The notes beneath the pieces were generated by a model. It saw only the letters and a program-made list of their open reading frames with translations. It made no database searches and had not been told where the DNA came from. Position numbers and translations under genes: made by a program. From Guillardia theta CCMP2712 (Eukaryota > Cryptophyceae > Pyrenomonadales > Geminigeraceae), in contig NW_005434672.1 of assembly GCF_000315625.1 (NCBI RefSeq), positions 888,310 through 952,309 of the forward strand: a DNA stretch of 64,000 nt, given 5' to 3'. Of the stretch, positions 10,348 to 22,700 are shown piece after piece; position 1 is the first letter of the stretch, and each line of letters opens with the position of its first letter.

Positions 10348-11316
10348 GCGAGCGGATAGGTTTGCAGGTGTGACAGTTGGACTCTAACTTGATCTCACAA
10401 GGAATCTCGTTCGGCTGATGCTTCAGCCAGATTGAACTTTTGAATTTTGGCTCCTACGCTTCCTTCATCTAGATCGTTCACCTCAGTGTCTTTCGCTGAT
10501 CCGCAGTCATGGCAACGCCACGGCCACATAGAACTGATCTGAAACCCGATCATGCAGTGCAGAAACCAGGCTTAGTCCGAGATCCGATCCGACTAGACCC
10601 GGGCCCACTGGCAGATCCTTCGCAGACTATCAATGGCAACGCTGCGGCGGGCCTGGGGCCTCACTGACTTGCGAAGGGCCGGAGTCCGACACACTGAGAG
10701 TTGAGTCACGAGTCACGGGCCAATCAGATCTCAAAGTTTAGATTGGCCTCATCCCCGCTCGTCGCAACGTGCAAAGCACCACTGTAACCGTCGGCCCCTG
10801 GTTTCTAAAGAAAGTTTGACATGTCTATGAATTTTCATAACTATTTCGGAAATTTTCATAGAGCATAACAACAATAACAGCAAACTTCGATTTTGTTTTC
10901 AATTTATGTTTGAAAGGTACCCTGTAGGGAAAACCATCGGTTTGACCGACCGTTTTCTGGGAATGGCGCGAGGGAGGGATCGACTAACAAGCAGAAAGTG
11001 CTACATCGCTTCTCCTTCTGCTGCTGCGCCTCCTCTACCTCCTCTTACTTCCTCTCCTCCTCCTAGGACCTTCACCTGTTACTTGCTATCCTGGGCTCGC
11101 ATCTTCCAATCCACTCGCTGACTTGTGCAGTCATAGATTCCTCCCACTCCTGAACATTCATATTTGTGTTGTACTGTATCGCCGTCGTCTTGATATTGCT
11201 TCCAAACACCATCCTTCTTTCATTTGGTGTCCTGCATTTCAATTTCCTACCTTAGAGCCAGATTTTCGCGCCCTCTCATCTTTTAAGCAACGGCCCATGC
11301 GACCTCAGAAACTACA
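10348..11316. promoter_or_regulatory. Upstream region of the giant gene
   Basis: No coding frame is credible here. Positions 10560-10700 are GC-rich. Positions about 10805-10910 are AT-rich and may be the promoter. At 11028-11069 a long pyrimidine tract ends in CCTAG, which looks like a splice acceptor for a 5' UTR intron. The giant gene starts at 11317. Inferred from base composition only. Confidence 0.3.
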
Positions 11317-13791
11317 TTGACCAAAATGTGGCGTCATGCCATACTGCAGCTTTACCTGGTGCTTGCCATGACTGTGAGGCAAGTTTGCAATGCACCAGTC
11401 ATCACCAGTATACGTCCGAGCAACATGCCAGCAGTTGGGGGAGGTGATACGACCTTCCTTGTCATCGGGGGATCAAACTTCGGTTTCACAACGAGCAACA
11501 TCATGGTTGGCATCGGCACATCCTTCTCCTCGGAAGTTTCCAATGCTGTAGACTCGCTCGTGATCTGCAAGATTCCTGCAGGAACAGGAGCAGGCCTTGA
11601 TGTGTTCGTGAACGTCTCTGGTGCAGTCACCACACTGCTCAAGTCCTTCAGTTATGATCCGCCGATCGTCACCTCACTCAACCCCAACAACGTCCCAACT
11701 GCTGGCTCAACGTCGCGGGTGCTCGGGAAGAACTTTGGAGTTGCGAATGTGTCTCCGGTCATTCAGATGGCAGGAGTCTCTCTTCAGTCTTCATGGACGT
11801 CCGATTCTAGCGTGCAAATCGTAGTTCCTCCAGGCGCTGGAGGAATGAAGTCACTAAGTATTGGAGTTTCAAATCAGGTCTATACTGCTGTCAATGCGCT
11901 GTCATACAGTGCTCCAGCAACCAATCAGGTACAACCCCCAGTTGTCGAGACGATAGGAGAGCTTGTCTCTGTTTCAGGATCCTTCTTCGGGGTGGTCGAT
12001 TACACCGTATCTTCAAAAAGCGGTTTTACATATTCAGAATTCACACAATGGATGTCCGATTCATTTATATATTGCAAAGTTGCCAGAGGGGCAGGCTGCT
12101 GTATGGATCTGTCTGTCACAGTATCTAATCAGGAGGGTGTCAAAGCAGCTGCCACTTCCTTCTATGCCCCTGCCTTGGGAGCATTTCAGAAAGATCCGCT
12201 CTCAACAACGATCACAACATTGCTGAATCTAGATGGATCAAGCTTTGGTATGTTTGATTTTACTATGCAGGCTCGTATTGGGCGGTCAGCTGGTGTCTCA
12301 ACACGATGGAGCTCAGAGACATCCTGCGTTGTCTTGTCCTCACGGGGAGTTGGAGGAGCACTGCTAGTTGTTGCGAGTGTGGCAAGACAGTCCGGAACAT
12401 CGAGCTCCGCGTTGACCTACGTCTCGCCAAAGCTCAGCGCCGTCTCTCCTGTGGTTGGGTCACCTTTGGGTGGTTTTGTATTGTCTCTGACAGGTAGTTC
12501 CTTCGGAAGTGACGACTACTCCCCTCTTGTACTAGTTGGGATGTCCACATGTCAGACTTACTTTGTATCGGACTCTAGCACGAGAGTTGTCGTCAAGAGC
12601 GGAGTGGGGGCGAATCTTGCTGTCTCCATCTCATCTCAAGGTCAAGTAGGGATATGGAACAACTTCTTCTCCTACCAAGCACCCAATGTCACTTCGATCA
12701 GTCCTGCTAACTCGCCTACCGCCGGGTCTCTTCAGATCTCGATCTTAGGGAGCAATTTTGGGTCAAGTTCTCAACCGGATCAGAACATTGTTATTGGAAA
12801 AACTTCTTGCACTCTTACTCTCTGGAAATCAGATTCATCCATGACGTGTGTCACGCCAAGAGGTACTCGATCCGGTCTGGACGTCAGCGTGAGGAGCGGG
12901 GGGCTAGTCGGGACATTCACAGCAGGGTTCTCCTTCGACCGTCCTGTGATAGAGTCAGTCTTTCCTGGTGTAACTGCCACCGCAGGAGGGCAGAGTATAA
13001 CCGTCATTGGCAAAAACTTCGGAATCTTCGGGAGCTCGCAGGTCACAGTGAAGGTGGGATACACAACCTGCTCCTCCTCTGCTTACGGTTTGAATGAGTA
13101 CATGTTGATCTGTGTTCTTGCTCCCGGAGCTGGTATAATGCTACCAGTCTATGTGGCACTGGACGGAGGCTCCTTTACAGGGCAAGTGAACGCGTTCTCA
13201 TACTCGCCTCCAACACTGCAGGCTGTAAATCCATCCATCCTCTTGCCTGCTGGTCGTCTCAAGCTCACGCTCTCGGGCCAAGGATTCGGAACCGGATCGG
13301 ACAGTCAGAGCGCTGCTGTTCAGTCAACTGTCTCCCGGACCACCTTCTGGATTTCTGATTCTTCTCTTCCGTTCTTGTATGCTGCAGGAGTAGGGAGCGG
13401 TCAATCGGTGAGCGTGTCAGTGGGAGATCAAAGGCACTCGCTCAAGAATATCGCTTCGTTCTCGATCCCTCTGCTAAGCTCCACCCAGCCTTCCAATGTG
13501 CCTTCGCTGCTTCCGACTGTGGGGATAGCAGGACAATGCTTCGTGGCGTTCGACACGAGTGGAGCCGTAAGGGTGCAGGGGCAGATGAACGGGAGAGGAA
13601 GCGCTTCTATGACTTCTCAGTGGACTTCTGATTCAAGTTTACTCTGCAAGCTCAGCTCGGGAGCCGGAGTCCTGATTTCAGTGCAAGTCACGATCTCTTC
13701 GTTCTTCAATTCCATCTCCTCGTCTCTCAGCTTCGATCTTGCCAAAGTCAAATCAGGTCTCCCTTTCCAAATCTTCCCAAGAGCGGGATGA
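11317..13791 (+). CDS. N-terminal part of giant IPT/TIG-repeat surface protein (frame broken at its end)
   Basis: An 824-residue frame that begins with a signal peptide (Met at 11317, or better at 11326; hydrophobic core AILQLYLVLAM, likely cleavage after VCNA). It continues directly into about nine and a half Ig-like IPT/TIG repeats of about 84 residues. Each repeat opens with a P-x-[VI]-x-S-x-x-P-x-N-x-P-x-x-G pattern, has a G-x-x-F-G turn and a W-x-S-D-S-S strand, and ends with an F-S-Y-x strand. The frame stops at 13789-13791 in the middle of the tenth repeat, just after its Ala-Gly. That repeat goes on in another frame from the ATG at 13788. Adding one base would restore register, so this is almost certainly the 5' part of the next entry and not a separate gene. 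It would be the secreted ectodomain start. Confidence 0.85.
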   Translation: MTKMWRHAILQLYLVLAMTVRQVCNAPVITSIRPSNMPAVGGGDTTFLVIGGSNFGFTTSNIMVGIGTSFSSEVSNAVDSLVICKIPAGTGAGLDVFVNVSGAVTTLLKSFSYDPPIVTSLNPNNVPTAGSTSRVLGKNFGVANVSPVIQMAGVSLQSSWTSDSSVQIVVPPGAGGMKSLSIGVSNQVYTAVNALSYSAPATNQVQPPVVETIGELVSVSGSFFGVVDYTVSSKSGFTYSEFTQWMSDSFIYCKVARGAGCCMDLSVTVSNQEGVKAAATSFYAPALGAFQKDPLSTTITTLLNLDGSSFGMFDFTMQARIGRSAGVSTRWSSETSCVVLSSRGVGGALLVVASVARQSGTSSSALTYVSPKLSAVSPVVGSPLGGFVLSLTGSSFGSDDYSPLVLVGMSTCQTYFVSDSSTRVVVKSGVGANLAVSISSQGQVGIWNNFFSYQAPNVTSISPANSPTAGSLQISILGSNFGSSSQPDQNIVIGKTSCTLTLWKSDSSMTCVTPRGTRSGLDVSVRSGGLVGTFTAGFSFDRPVIESVFPGVTATAGGQSITVIGKNFGIFGSSQVTVKVGYTTCSSSAYGLNEYMLICVLAPGAGIMLPVYVALDGGSFTGQVNAFSYSPPTLQAVNPSILLPAGRLKLTLSGQGFGTGSDSQSAAVQSTVSRTTFWISDSSLPFLYAAGVGSGQSVSVSVGDQRHSLKNIASFSIPLLSSTQPSNVPSLLPTVGIAGQCFVAFDTSGAVRVQGQMNGRGSASMTSQWTSDSSLLCKLSSGAGVLISVQVTISSFFNSISSSLSFDLAKVKSGLPFQIFPRAG

Positions 13792-16700
13792 CCCGTGTCA
13801 GCCTTGTCGGCCTCAACTTTGCAGGTGCTGACTACACGCCGTCTTTACGGATCGGGCAGACAGCCTGCTGGAGTAATGTATGGAACTCAGACACGAATCT
13901 CGTGTGCGGGGTACCTGCTGGCCTAGTCGCGGAGCGTGTGATCGTCACCATCCTGAATACCGTGGGATCTTCAGCTGACGCGCTCTCGTTTGACTTGCAG
14001 ACCGTCACGTCGTCCTCAAGGTACAACCTCCGGTCAGACGTTGTCAACTCCTTGACCCTCTTGGGGGCATCTTTTGGGTATTGGCAGCCAAACACATTTC
14101 AGGTGTCGGTGGGTTTTTCCCCATGCGCCTCCACAGTATGGAAGAGCAGTTCCTCGCTTACATGCCTTGTGCGTCAAGGAGTTGGTTTGGCAGCTGATGT
14201 GCAGGTATTGGTTGAGTCTTCTGTTCAGATTCAGAGGAAGTTCTTCTCTTATGAGTCACCGACAATTTCAAATGTGAAAGGGGCAAACCTGGCAACAAAC
14301 TCGATCGCGGCATTATCAATCTATGGTTCGGGATTTTCCCAGGTAGATTACACTATTCAAGCTCGAACTGGCAGAACTCGAGCGCAGGCGACAACATGGT
14401 TCTCACAAACCAGTGCAGTCTGTCTTGCTCAAGCGCAAATCCGTACCAGTCTGCAATTGCTGACCACATTACAAGTCTCGTTGGGAACCCTCTCAAACGT
14501 CATCTCCTTTGATGCAATCCAAGTCACGAGTGTAAATAGTGTAAATTTGAGTCAAGTACCGACTATTCTTTTATTTCTTTCGTCAAATTATCTGTACAAT
14601 ACGTTCAAAGACATGACCCTCAAGACGGCTGTTGGTTCCACTTCGTCCCCCTATACAGTCTGGTCTACGAGCTCGCAAGTCACATGTAAAGGTTCATCTA
14701 CAGCATCAGCATCTCAAAGAATTACATTATCTCTGTCTAATCCTCTGCTTAGCTCTCTTTCCTCAGCCTTCTCGTTCAATCCAATCAATCTGTTGCAGTC
14801 TCAAAATCGACTCGAGAGCATAACGACATATTTCTATGCAGTCGGCCTTGCTTATGAAGATCACTCCCTCGCTCTTCGAGTCGGTGTGACTAGTGCACAA
14901 CAGACAGCTTGGAGATCCTACACGGCGATGCAAGTGAAAGTCAGTTCCAGTGTAGGCAGAGAAGTTCGTCTCATCGCTTCTGCTTCTTCGGTCTTGGCGA
15001 CATCTTCTAGTTCCAATGAGTTCACACTGCCGCTGGCCAGCTCGACCTCACCCTCCAACAGCCCTCCAGCTGGAGTCTCACTGATCGCATTCCTTGGCAC
15101 TTCTTATGGATCAACCTCGTACTCGCAGTCAGTCCGTGTAGGCCCATCTGAGAGCGTTAGGACCATCTGGACATCGGCATCGTCAATCGCGTCTATTCCT
15201 TCTTTCTCCATGTCAAATGCCATGAATGTCGTCATCACTTCAGGATTACAAGCCGGCACTGCCTTCCGCTTTTTCTCATTCGATGCTATTTCCATCTCTT
15301 CAGTTCATGTACAAAACATCCCAAATTCTGGTAATCGCCTTGTTTCTTTCTCTGGATCTTCATATGGATCTTCATCGTATACTCTCCGCCCAAGTTTATC
15401 GTTTTCTGTCCTTCAAACTGCGTCATGGACGTCTGACACAGCCATTGTATGTAAGGTCATTGCCGGCGTCGGCAACAAGTTGCCGTTTGCTGTCGCTCAA
15501 GGGTCCGCCTACACTAACACAGGAACTATCTCAGATGTGATTTCCTTCGACTCTCCCCAGCTGAGCGGCAGCAGCAAGCAGAATATGCCGCAAATAGCTC
15601 CCTCCCTTGTCACGATCTTCAGCTCTGTCGGGTTCGGATCTGCTGACTACAGTTCTATCCTTGTTCTTTTGAATGGCAAGCAAGTCTTGTCCTCACTGTG
15701 GACCTCAGACAGTTCAATAACTTGTCAATTGGCACCAGGAGAAGGAGAAGGTCTCAACTTTGCAGTTCAATTCCAGAATGAAATTTCCTTTGTCACTCAA
15801 ATGTTTACCTTTGATGCCCCTGCAGTGTCAGCTGCTCTTCGTTCCAACCTTGCGTCAAACAGACATTTCTCAATACTTGGATACAACTTTGGAGTCGTCG
15901 ATCTTTCTATCAAGGTATGCGTTGGTACATTAAGCCAAAAGACGATTTGGCAGTCCGTCACCAGTCTGGTTGCCATCGCTGAACAGAGAGCCAGGACGAG
16001 TGTGTCTCTGATTGTGACTACTTGGCAGAGAGAGGGCACGCTCTCCTCTTCTGTTTCGTATGCTGTACCAGTCTTGTCAACACTGTATGCTGGGAACGGC
16101 CCTGTGGTCACTTTGAATCCTCTTGTCTTGTTTGAGTCTTCAACAAGCTCAACCCCGCTTTCTGAATCAATGCGGATTGGTTTCACTGCATGTGAAAGGA
16201 CTCTTTGGATATCAGGGACTCAAATTGCTGGAAAGGTGTCTTCTGGCGTTTCAAAGTCAGCAGGCATTGTTGTAACTTATTGTTTGTCTTCAAATAGTCT
16301 GTCTCATGCGTATTCCTACGATTTGTCTGCACAGGTTGACAGAGTGAATATCCCCGTAGCAGGCGCAATGATCGTTTCTTTTCCTCTTCTGACATTCCAA
16401 CCTCTGTGCTATACACCGACAGTTCGGATGGTCTCAGCGCTTCAGAGCACGAGATGGAGCTCCACTTCAAGCATCTCATGCTCTGTGAGGATGCTGCCCG
16501 GGAGAACACTGTCAGTTCAAGTTACGATTGGGCGAAGTATCGTGACTGTCACGGAGGCAACAAGCTTTGATACAAGTGCGATGTCCTCTATTTCGACCAC
16601 AAACTCTTTTTCACGAGGTCAAACACTGTACATTTACAGCAAACCCTTGTCCTTGAATCTTGAAAGCACCCTTGCATTAAGAATAGGTCCATCGAAGGTC

Positions 16701-19700
16701 TTGGAAACACTGTGGTTGTCTTCAACCAGTCTGTCTGGGAGGGCTGCATTCGCATACGCTCGGAGTCAATCTCTCTCTCTCTCTGTTGCATCGCTTCAGA
16801 GTTCAACCAGCCAAGTGTTTTCGTATGACTCCGTTCAGTTGTCCTCTGCAATTCGCGGTAATATCTTCAGTACCGGTGTGATTGCGATAAATTTCAGAGC
16901 GCTGGCTATCGAAGTGTTTTCTCTTACAGCTTCTGTGAGGGTAGCCTCTACTGTTTCCTCCCGCTCCATGTGGACGAGTGACTCCGCCGTCCAAGCTCTC
17001 GTCTCCTCTGGTGTCGGCGGCTCCCTATCCCAGATGCTCACCGTCGTCCTGCAAGTCTCCTCTCTCTCTCAGCTTCTCAGCTACGATCGGCCTACGCTCG
17101 CGTCAAGACCGGCCAACTCTCCCACCACAGGGAACGTGGACCTGCAGCTGTCGGGGGCGGGGCTGGGGAACTTCGATGCTTGTCCTGTTGCTCAGGTGGA
17201 GCGTTTTGTGTGTCGGGCGTCAATGTGGAAGTCAGACTCGTCGATGGTGTGCAGGGTGAATGAGGGGGCAGGAGCAGGGCTGGATATCAGCGTGAAGGTA
17301 AAGGAGCAGGTCGGTACTCTCAGCTCTGCCGTTTCGTTTGACACCGGAATCATTCTTGCGGTTTCACAAGCAAATTTTCCTTCCTCAGGGAACTCGATCG
17401 TATCTTTGATTGGAGTCAACCTTGGAGCTTTTTCTATGACATCTTATGCTCGAGTCGGAGGGACAGCATGTCAATACACCGTCTTTCAAAGTCAAAGTCA
17501 AATATGGTGCAAGGTAGCTGCTGGAGTCGACCAAAACATGCAAACTCTTGTGTCTGTGGCCTTTCAGCAGTCTCAAGCTCTGGCGCAGACTCTTTCCTAT
17601 GATATAGGATCAGCCTCAAGTCAAGGGTTGGTGTCCTCAACCACTGGGAATAACGTGGTGGAAACTGTTGGAGCATACCTGGGAACATATGATTCGTCGG
17701 TGCGATCGAGAGTAAGTCAGACTGAAATGCAAGCTACTCGATGGGTTTCCGACACATGCTTGCAAGGAATCTGTCCGGCAGGTGAGGGGCGAGGTCTGAG
17801 ACTGGTGATTTCGATCGGGGCTAGACATTCGACCATGTCAGAATCGATTTCTTTCGCTAGTGTTGTATTCGTGGACAAAGGGCTAAACTTTGTAGTGTCT
17901 GTTACGTCGTATCTTGCTGCCGGTCATTCGTTCGCCCCGTTTGATACCACATCACAAGTTAGATTGCAGCACACTGCTAGTGTACCCACCCATTGGTTTT
18001 CAGACTCTTCTCTCTCCTGTCTGTTGCCATATACCACTGGAGGGGGAAAGAAAATGATCATGACCATTCATGGAAATACGGAGACGTCCAGAGATTTTAT
18101 ATCGTTTGACCTACCTGTGTTCTCTGTAACGCAGGTGGTGAATTTGCGGGCCACTCGGTCAAACTTCTTCGTCACTGGGAAGGGATTTCCAATGTACGAT
18201 CTCTCTGTTTCTGCCTCCATCAGCGGATCCAGTGGTGAGGTGACGATTTGGACAAGTGCTACAACCGTTCATGGCATTTTCAGTGGTCAGACTCTAGCTT
18301 CAGGGTCGATCTCTCTTACAATGAGCGGCATAAAGGCAACAGTCAGTGAGGCGTTCTCCATGGATGTCCTCAAAATCAGTTCGATCGCTCGATTGAACTA
18401 TGGTCCTCAGATGTTCGGTGATATGTTGATAGGAACAAGCTTGTCACGTACAACATTTTCACCTGCAACAAGAATTGGAGGAACATCCATGCCAGTTTCG
18501 AAATGGATCTCATCTTCAGTCTTGACATGCAGAGCAACTCCAATGGAGAGGCGTTCTCTTTCTGTGTCCTTTACAACTAACGGAGCAGCAACCAGCATCA
18601 CAGAAAGTCTGTCATTCGAGCAGTCGTTTTTAACTTCCACTTTGCAGCAAAATTTAGATGTTCGAGGCAATTCTTATTTGGTAATATTTGGAGCTTTTTC
18701 GGAGCATTCGATGAAAACCCGTGTTGCATCATCAGCTTGTCGTTCGACTGTATGGCAGTCAGACTCAGTTGTTAACTGTAACTTCGTCATACAAACTCCT
18801 CGTTCCATGGCTTCGATCATCTCTGCCGCCTTGAGCAGTATTCATTCCATCACAAACTCATTGAGTTATGACAGCTTTGTTCTTGACTCATACCTTTCGA
18901 GTCAAAACAATGTAATCAACCTTAATTCCATATCTGTTCCCTTCGGCCTCATAGCACAGGCTACTGTTAGACTGCGAATGGGATTTTCAAATGCAGAGAG
19001 CTCGGTCTGGAGATCGGCCACTTCACTTGAAATCAAAAGTGTGATTGAGAACGGCAGAAGTTTGGCATTATGCTTGACATCGAGTAGCTTGTACACAAGT
19101 ACGAATACCCATACGTTTGATCTGTACGTCTCCTTCCAATCGGTGATATCCTCGTCGAATTTTCCAATTTTGGCAGCGACAAAAATCATAGGCAAGGGTT
19201 TTGCTCTTTCTGATAAGAGCATTGGATCCCGAATTTCTTCTACATCATCGGCATCCACAAATTGGATATCAGATTCTAGTGTCACTTCTACTTACACTTC
19301 GTACGCCTTCCGGACATTCTCTACCGTCATCACCATGTCTGCTGTGACCAACACCTTATCTCAAGCTTTGACTATGGACGCTCCAATCATTGATGGTATT
19401 GCACTTTCATCAACGAATATTGTGAAACAAAAATCGATCCAACTTCTATCTCTTGCTTACATGGACGATGTTAGGAGCGCAAGTGTTCGGGTCGGCAGTA
19501 CAAGTTCTCTATCCACTGCATGGAACAGTTCATCGTATGTCTTCTGCAAAATAGCAGCAGGCGCTGGCCACAGCAAAGGCATCTACCTCTCCATCCATTC
19601 CCTCGTCTCCTCCGCTTCTAGTGCCGTCTCCTATGACACTCTCGCGATCTCCTCCGGCCTCAATCAGACGCGCTCGACGGCAAACACCCGAGGAGTCCTT

Positions 19701-22700
19701 CTCTCGCAGCTGCTACCGCCGGACTCGCTGCAGGTCGTGTCCTCGTACTCGGCGTCGACGAGGATCGGACGCACGTCCTGTGAGTCCACGGGCTGGATAT
19801 CAACCAGCGAGGTGCGCGTGCAAGCCCATGCTCACGGTCGGCAAAGCATGAGCCTGTCCATCACGTGCGGGCGCGGGGCTTCGACTGTGTCAGAGCTGCT
19901 GACGTATAGCGCTGTCACCGTGAGTAGCGTGCAGTCAGTCAACGCAGGCTCAAGATCGACATTTCTGATTGCTTCTCTGTCGAGAGTCAGCAGCTCCGCA
20001 GCAGGACGCGTCGGCTCGACAGGATGCGAGATCTCTACATGGCTGTCCGTGACGTCAGTGAGCTGTATCTGTGCGAGAGGTCGGAGCCAGCTCGGCACGC
20101 AGGCGGTAGCGTTGACCATCAGTCAAGCGACGGGAAGCGTGAGCGGCAGCGTGAGCTTCGACACACAGCAGATCACGGGAGCAGAGCGCGGCAACCGGTA
20201 CATGGGGATGGTCAGGTCGGTCATCGTCGGGGCTGTCGGGGCTGTCGGGGGGGCAGCGTCTGTATCAGCGAGTCTGCGACAAGGGAGCACAGCATGCGAG
20301 CGATCCTTGTGGATATCAGGCTCCTCTCTCGCAGGGCGCACGGCGAGCGGGCAAGCAGGGAGCATGCGGGTGGTGGCGAGTGTTGCGGGTCAACCTGCGT
20401 CTACGTCGCGTGCCGCGAGCTACGATGTACCGATGACGTCCGAGGCGTTGAGGACAAACGTGGGAGGCCAAGGAGGGGCGAAGTCGGTGCAAGTGTGGGG
20501 CCAGGGGTACGGGCCTTCGGCATCAGCATCAGTGGGGAGGAGCTCATGCGAGAGGTCGGGGTGGCTGTCGGACACGGCGATACAGGGGACGACGTCAGGA
20601 GAGGGCTACGGGGGGACGAGAGGGGTGATAGTGAGCAGTGGGAGACAGGTAGGAACGCGCTCAGCAAGTGTATCATATGATGCCGAGCGATTGTTATCCT
20701 TGATATTCAGTGGGAACTCATTCTTTCCTGGACAAGGCAATCTTATGTTGCCACTCAAAACGTTTATTCGTTTTTCTTCGTCGTCCAACTTCAACAAAGT
20801 TTCCCTTGGTATTCGGACTGGTTTCACTGTTTCCTCCCGCTCCATGTGGACGAGTGACTCCGCCGTCCAAGCTCTCGTCTCCTCTGGTGTCGGCGGCTCC
20901 CTATCCCAGATGCTCACCGTCGTCCTGCAAGTCTCCTCTCTCTCTCAGCTTCTCAGCTACGATCGGCCTACGCTCGCGTCAAGACCGGCCAACTCTCCCA
21001 CCACAGGGAACGTGGACCTGCAGCTGTCGGGGGCGGGGCTGGGGAACTTCGATGCTTGTCCTGTTGCTCAGGTGGAGCGTTTTGTGTGTCGGGCGTCAAT
21101 GTGGAAGTCAGACTCGTCGATGGTGTGCAGGGTGAATGAGGGGGCAGGAGCAGGGCTGGATATCAGCGTGAAGGTAAAGGAGCAGGTCGGTACTCTCAGT
21201 CAAGTGTTCTCGTACGACGGACCAGCAGTGTTCCGAGCAATTCCTTCCTTCTCAGATACTGTCGGTAACTCGATCATCTTCGTCGAGGGGCTGAATTTCG
21301 GTTGGTCTTTTGCAAAGATTGAGGTTTGGGTTGGCAGTTGGGCATGCACAAATGTTCAATTTATTCGCCAGGACTTGCTGAGTTGTACCACACCCGCCGG
21401 GTTCGGGCGTGATCTACCCATCCGCGTTCGAACAGGAGGACAGGAGACGTTTACGGCTAGACTCTTTTCTTACCTTCCTCCCACTCTATCAGGGGTGTTG
21501 TCCAACTATGGACCAAGCTCCGGCGGAGGCATTGTAACTTATTTCGGGAAATATTTCGGATATGAAAATTGCTCTCCTCAAGCATATTTTGGTGGAACTA
21601 TCTGTGCAACAAGCTTGTGGACATCTGATTCTGCTGTCACGTGCTTTTTAAACGGTGGATACGGGTCCCTTTCGGGTCTGAGTCTCAATGTTCAAAACCA
21701 GACGACAACGTCGCTGATTTTTGCGGCAGGATACATTCCACCAACCGTTTCCACAGGATCACGTCAGAATCAACCGGCAACGGGTGCGGTTCTAATATCA
21801 ATTGCTGGTCGGGATATGTCAATTGCATCTTATACACCTGCATCAAGAATCATCGGAACATCGTGTCCTCAAACTCTTTGGAGGTCTGACACTAGTATTG
21901 TATCCATGTCAGCACGGTCTGGTATGATGTCATCAAATAGTGTTCTGGTAGCCTCCATCGGGGCGATACGATGTAGTTTGACAGAGTCGGTTTCATATTC
22001 AAAGCCTGATTCCTACATCTTGCCAGGTGCTCCCGGCAACACAATTGCCAAAGTTGCGTCATCCGTGCTTTTTACTTCATCATCTATGGACTGTTCATTG
22101 AAGGCCAGGATGGGAGCGACGTCTTCACAGATGACCCTTTGGAGTTCGTATAGTAGCTTGTCAACAAAATTCCAAAGGTCTTCTGGGGCATCCAACTCTC
22201 TGATCGTGACGATGGGAATCCAAAGCGGTACTGCATCTGCTGTTCTATCTTACGACATGCTATCTTTGACAGCGTCGTCTCAGTACAATCTAGTTGAATA
22301 TAGATGGGCGATTCTGTTTGTAAAGCCCCAAGTCTTCAAGTTCGAACCTTTGCTTGACATCTCCTCTGCAATAAGAGCTGGAGTCACAAATTCCCAAGCA
22401 ACCAGTTGGGTTTCCTCCTGTTCAATCTCGTGTAAATTTGCCACATTGTCAAGTCACAGCAAGCAGGTAATTTTGTCAGTGTCGCAAACGTCGCAAAGTC
22501 TGACGGAAATCATTTCCTACGACAAGTGCAAAGCAAGCACCTTGTCCCGAACCAACTTTCTTGCTGATCCCTCTGATCTTATTTTTACAATCAGCGGCTT
22601 GAATTTCGGTGCGTTCGATTCATCGGTCTCTATGTCCATTGGCAATAGCAGAAATCAGTTTTCGGAATGGAGCTCCGAGACGAATGTTTTCAGCAAAGTT

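Noticed and set aside
13780-13800. Programmed ribosomal frameshift at the ATGA overlap
   Set aside because: No slippery heptamer or downstream structure was apparent; a missing base is simpler. Kept only as an open finding.
20024-20680. A 218-residue plus-strand frame (and its twin at 26228-26884) in another register of the giant gene
   Set aside because: It exists because segment B is GC-rich and duplicated. The main frame there carries clear IPT strands, and differences between the copies do not favour the alternative frame.
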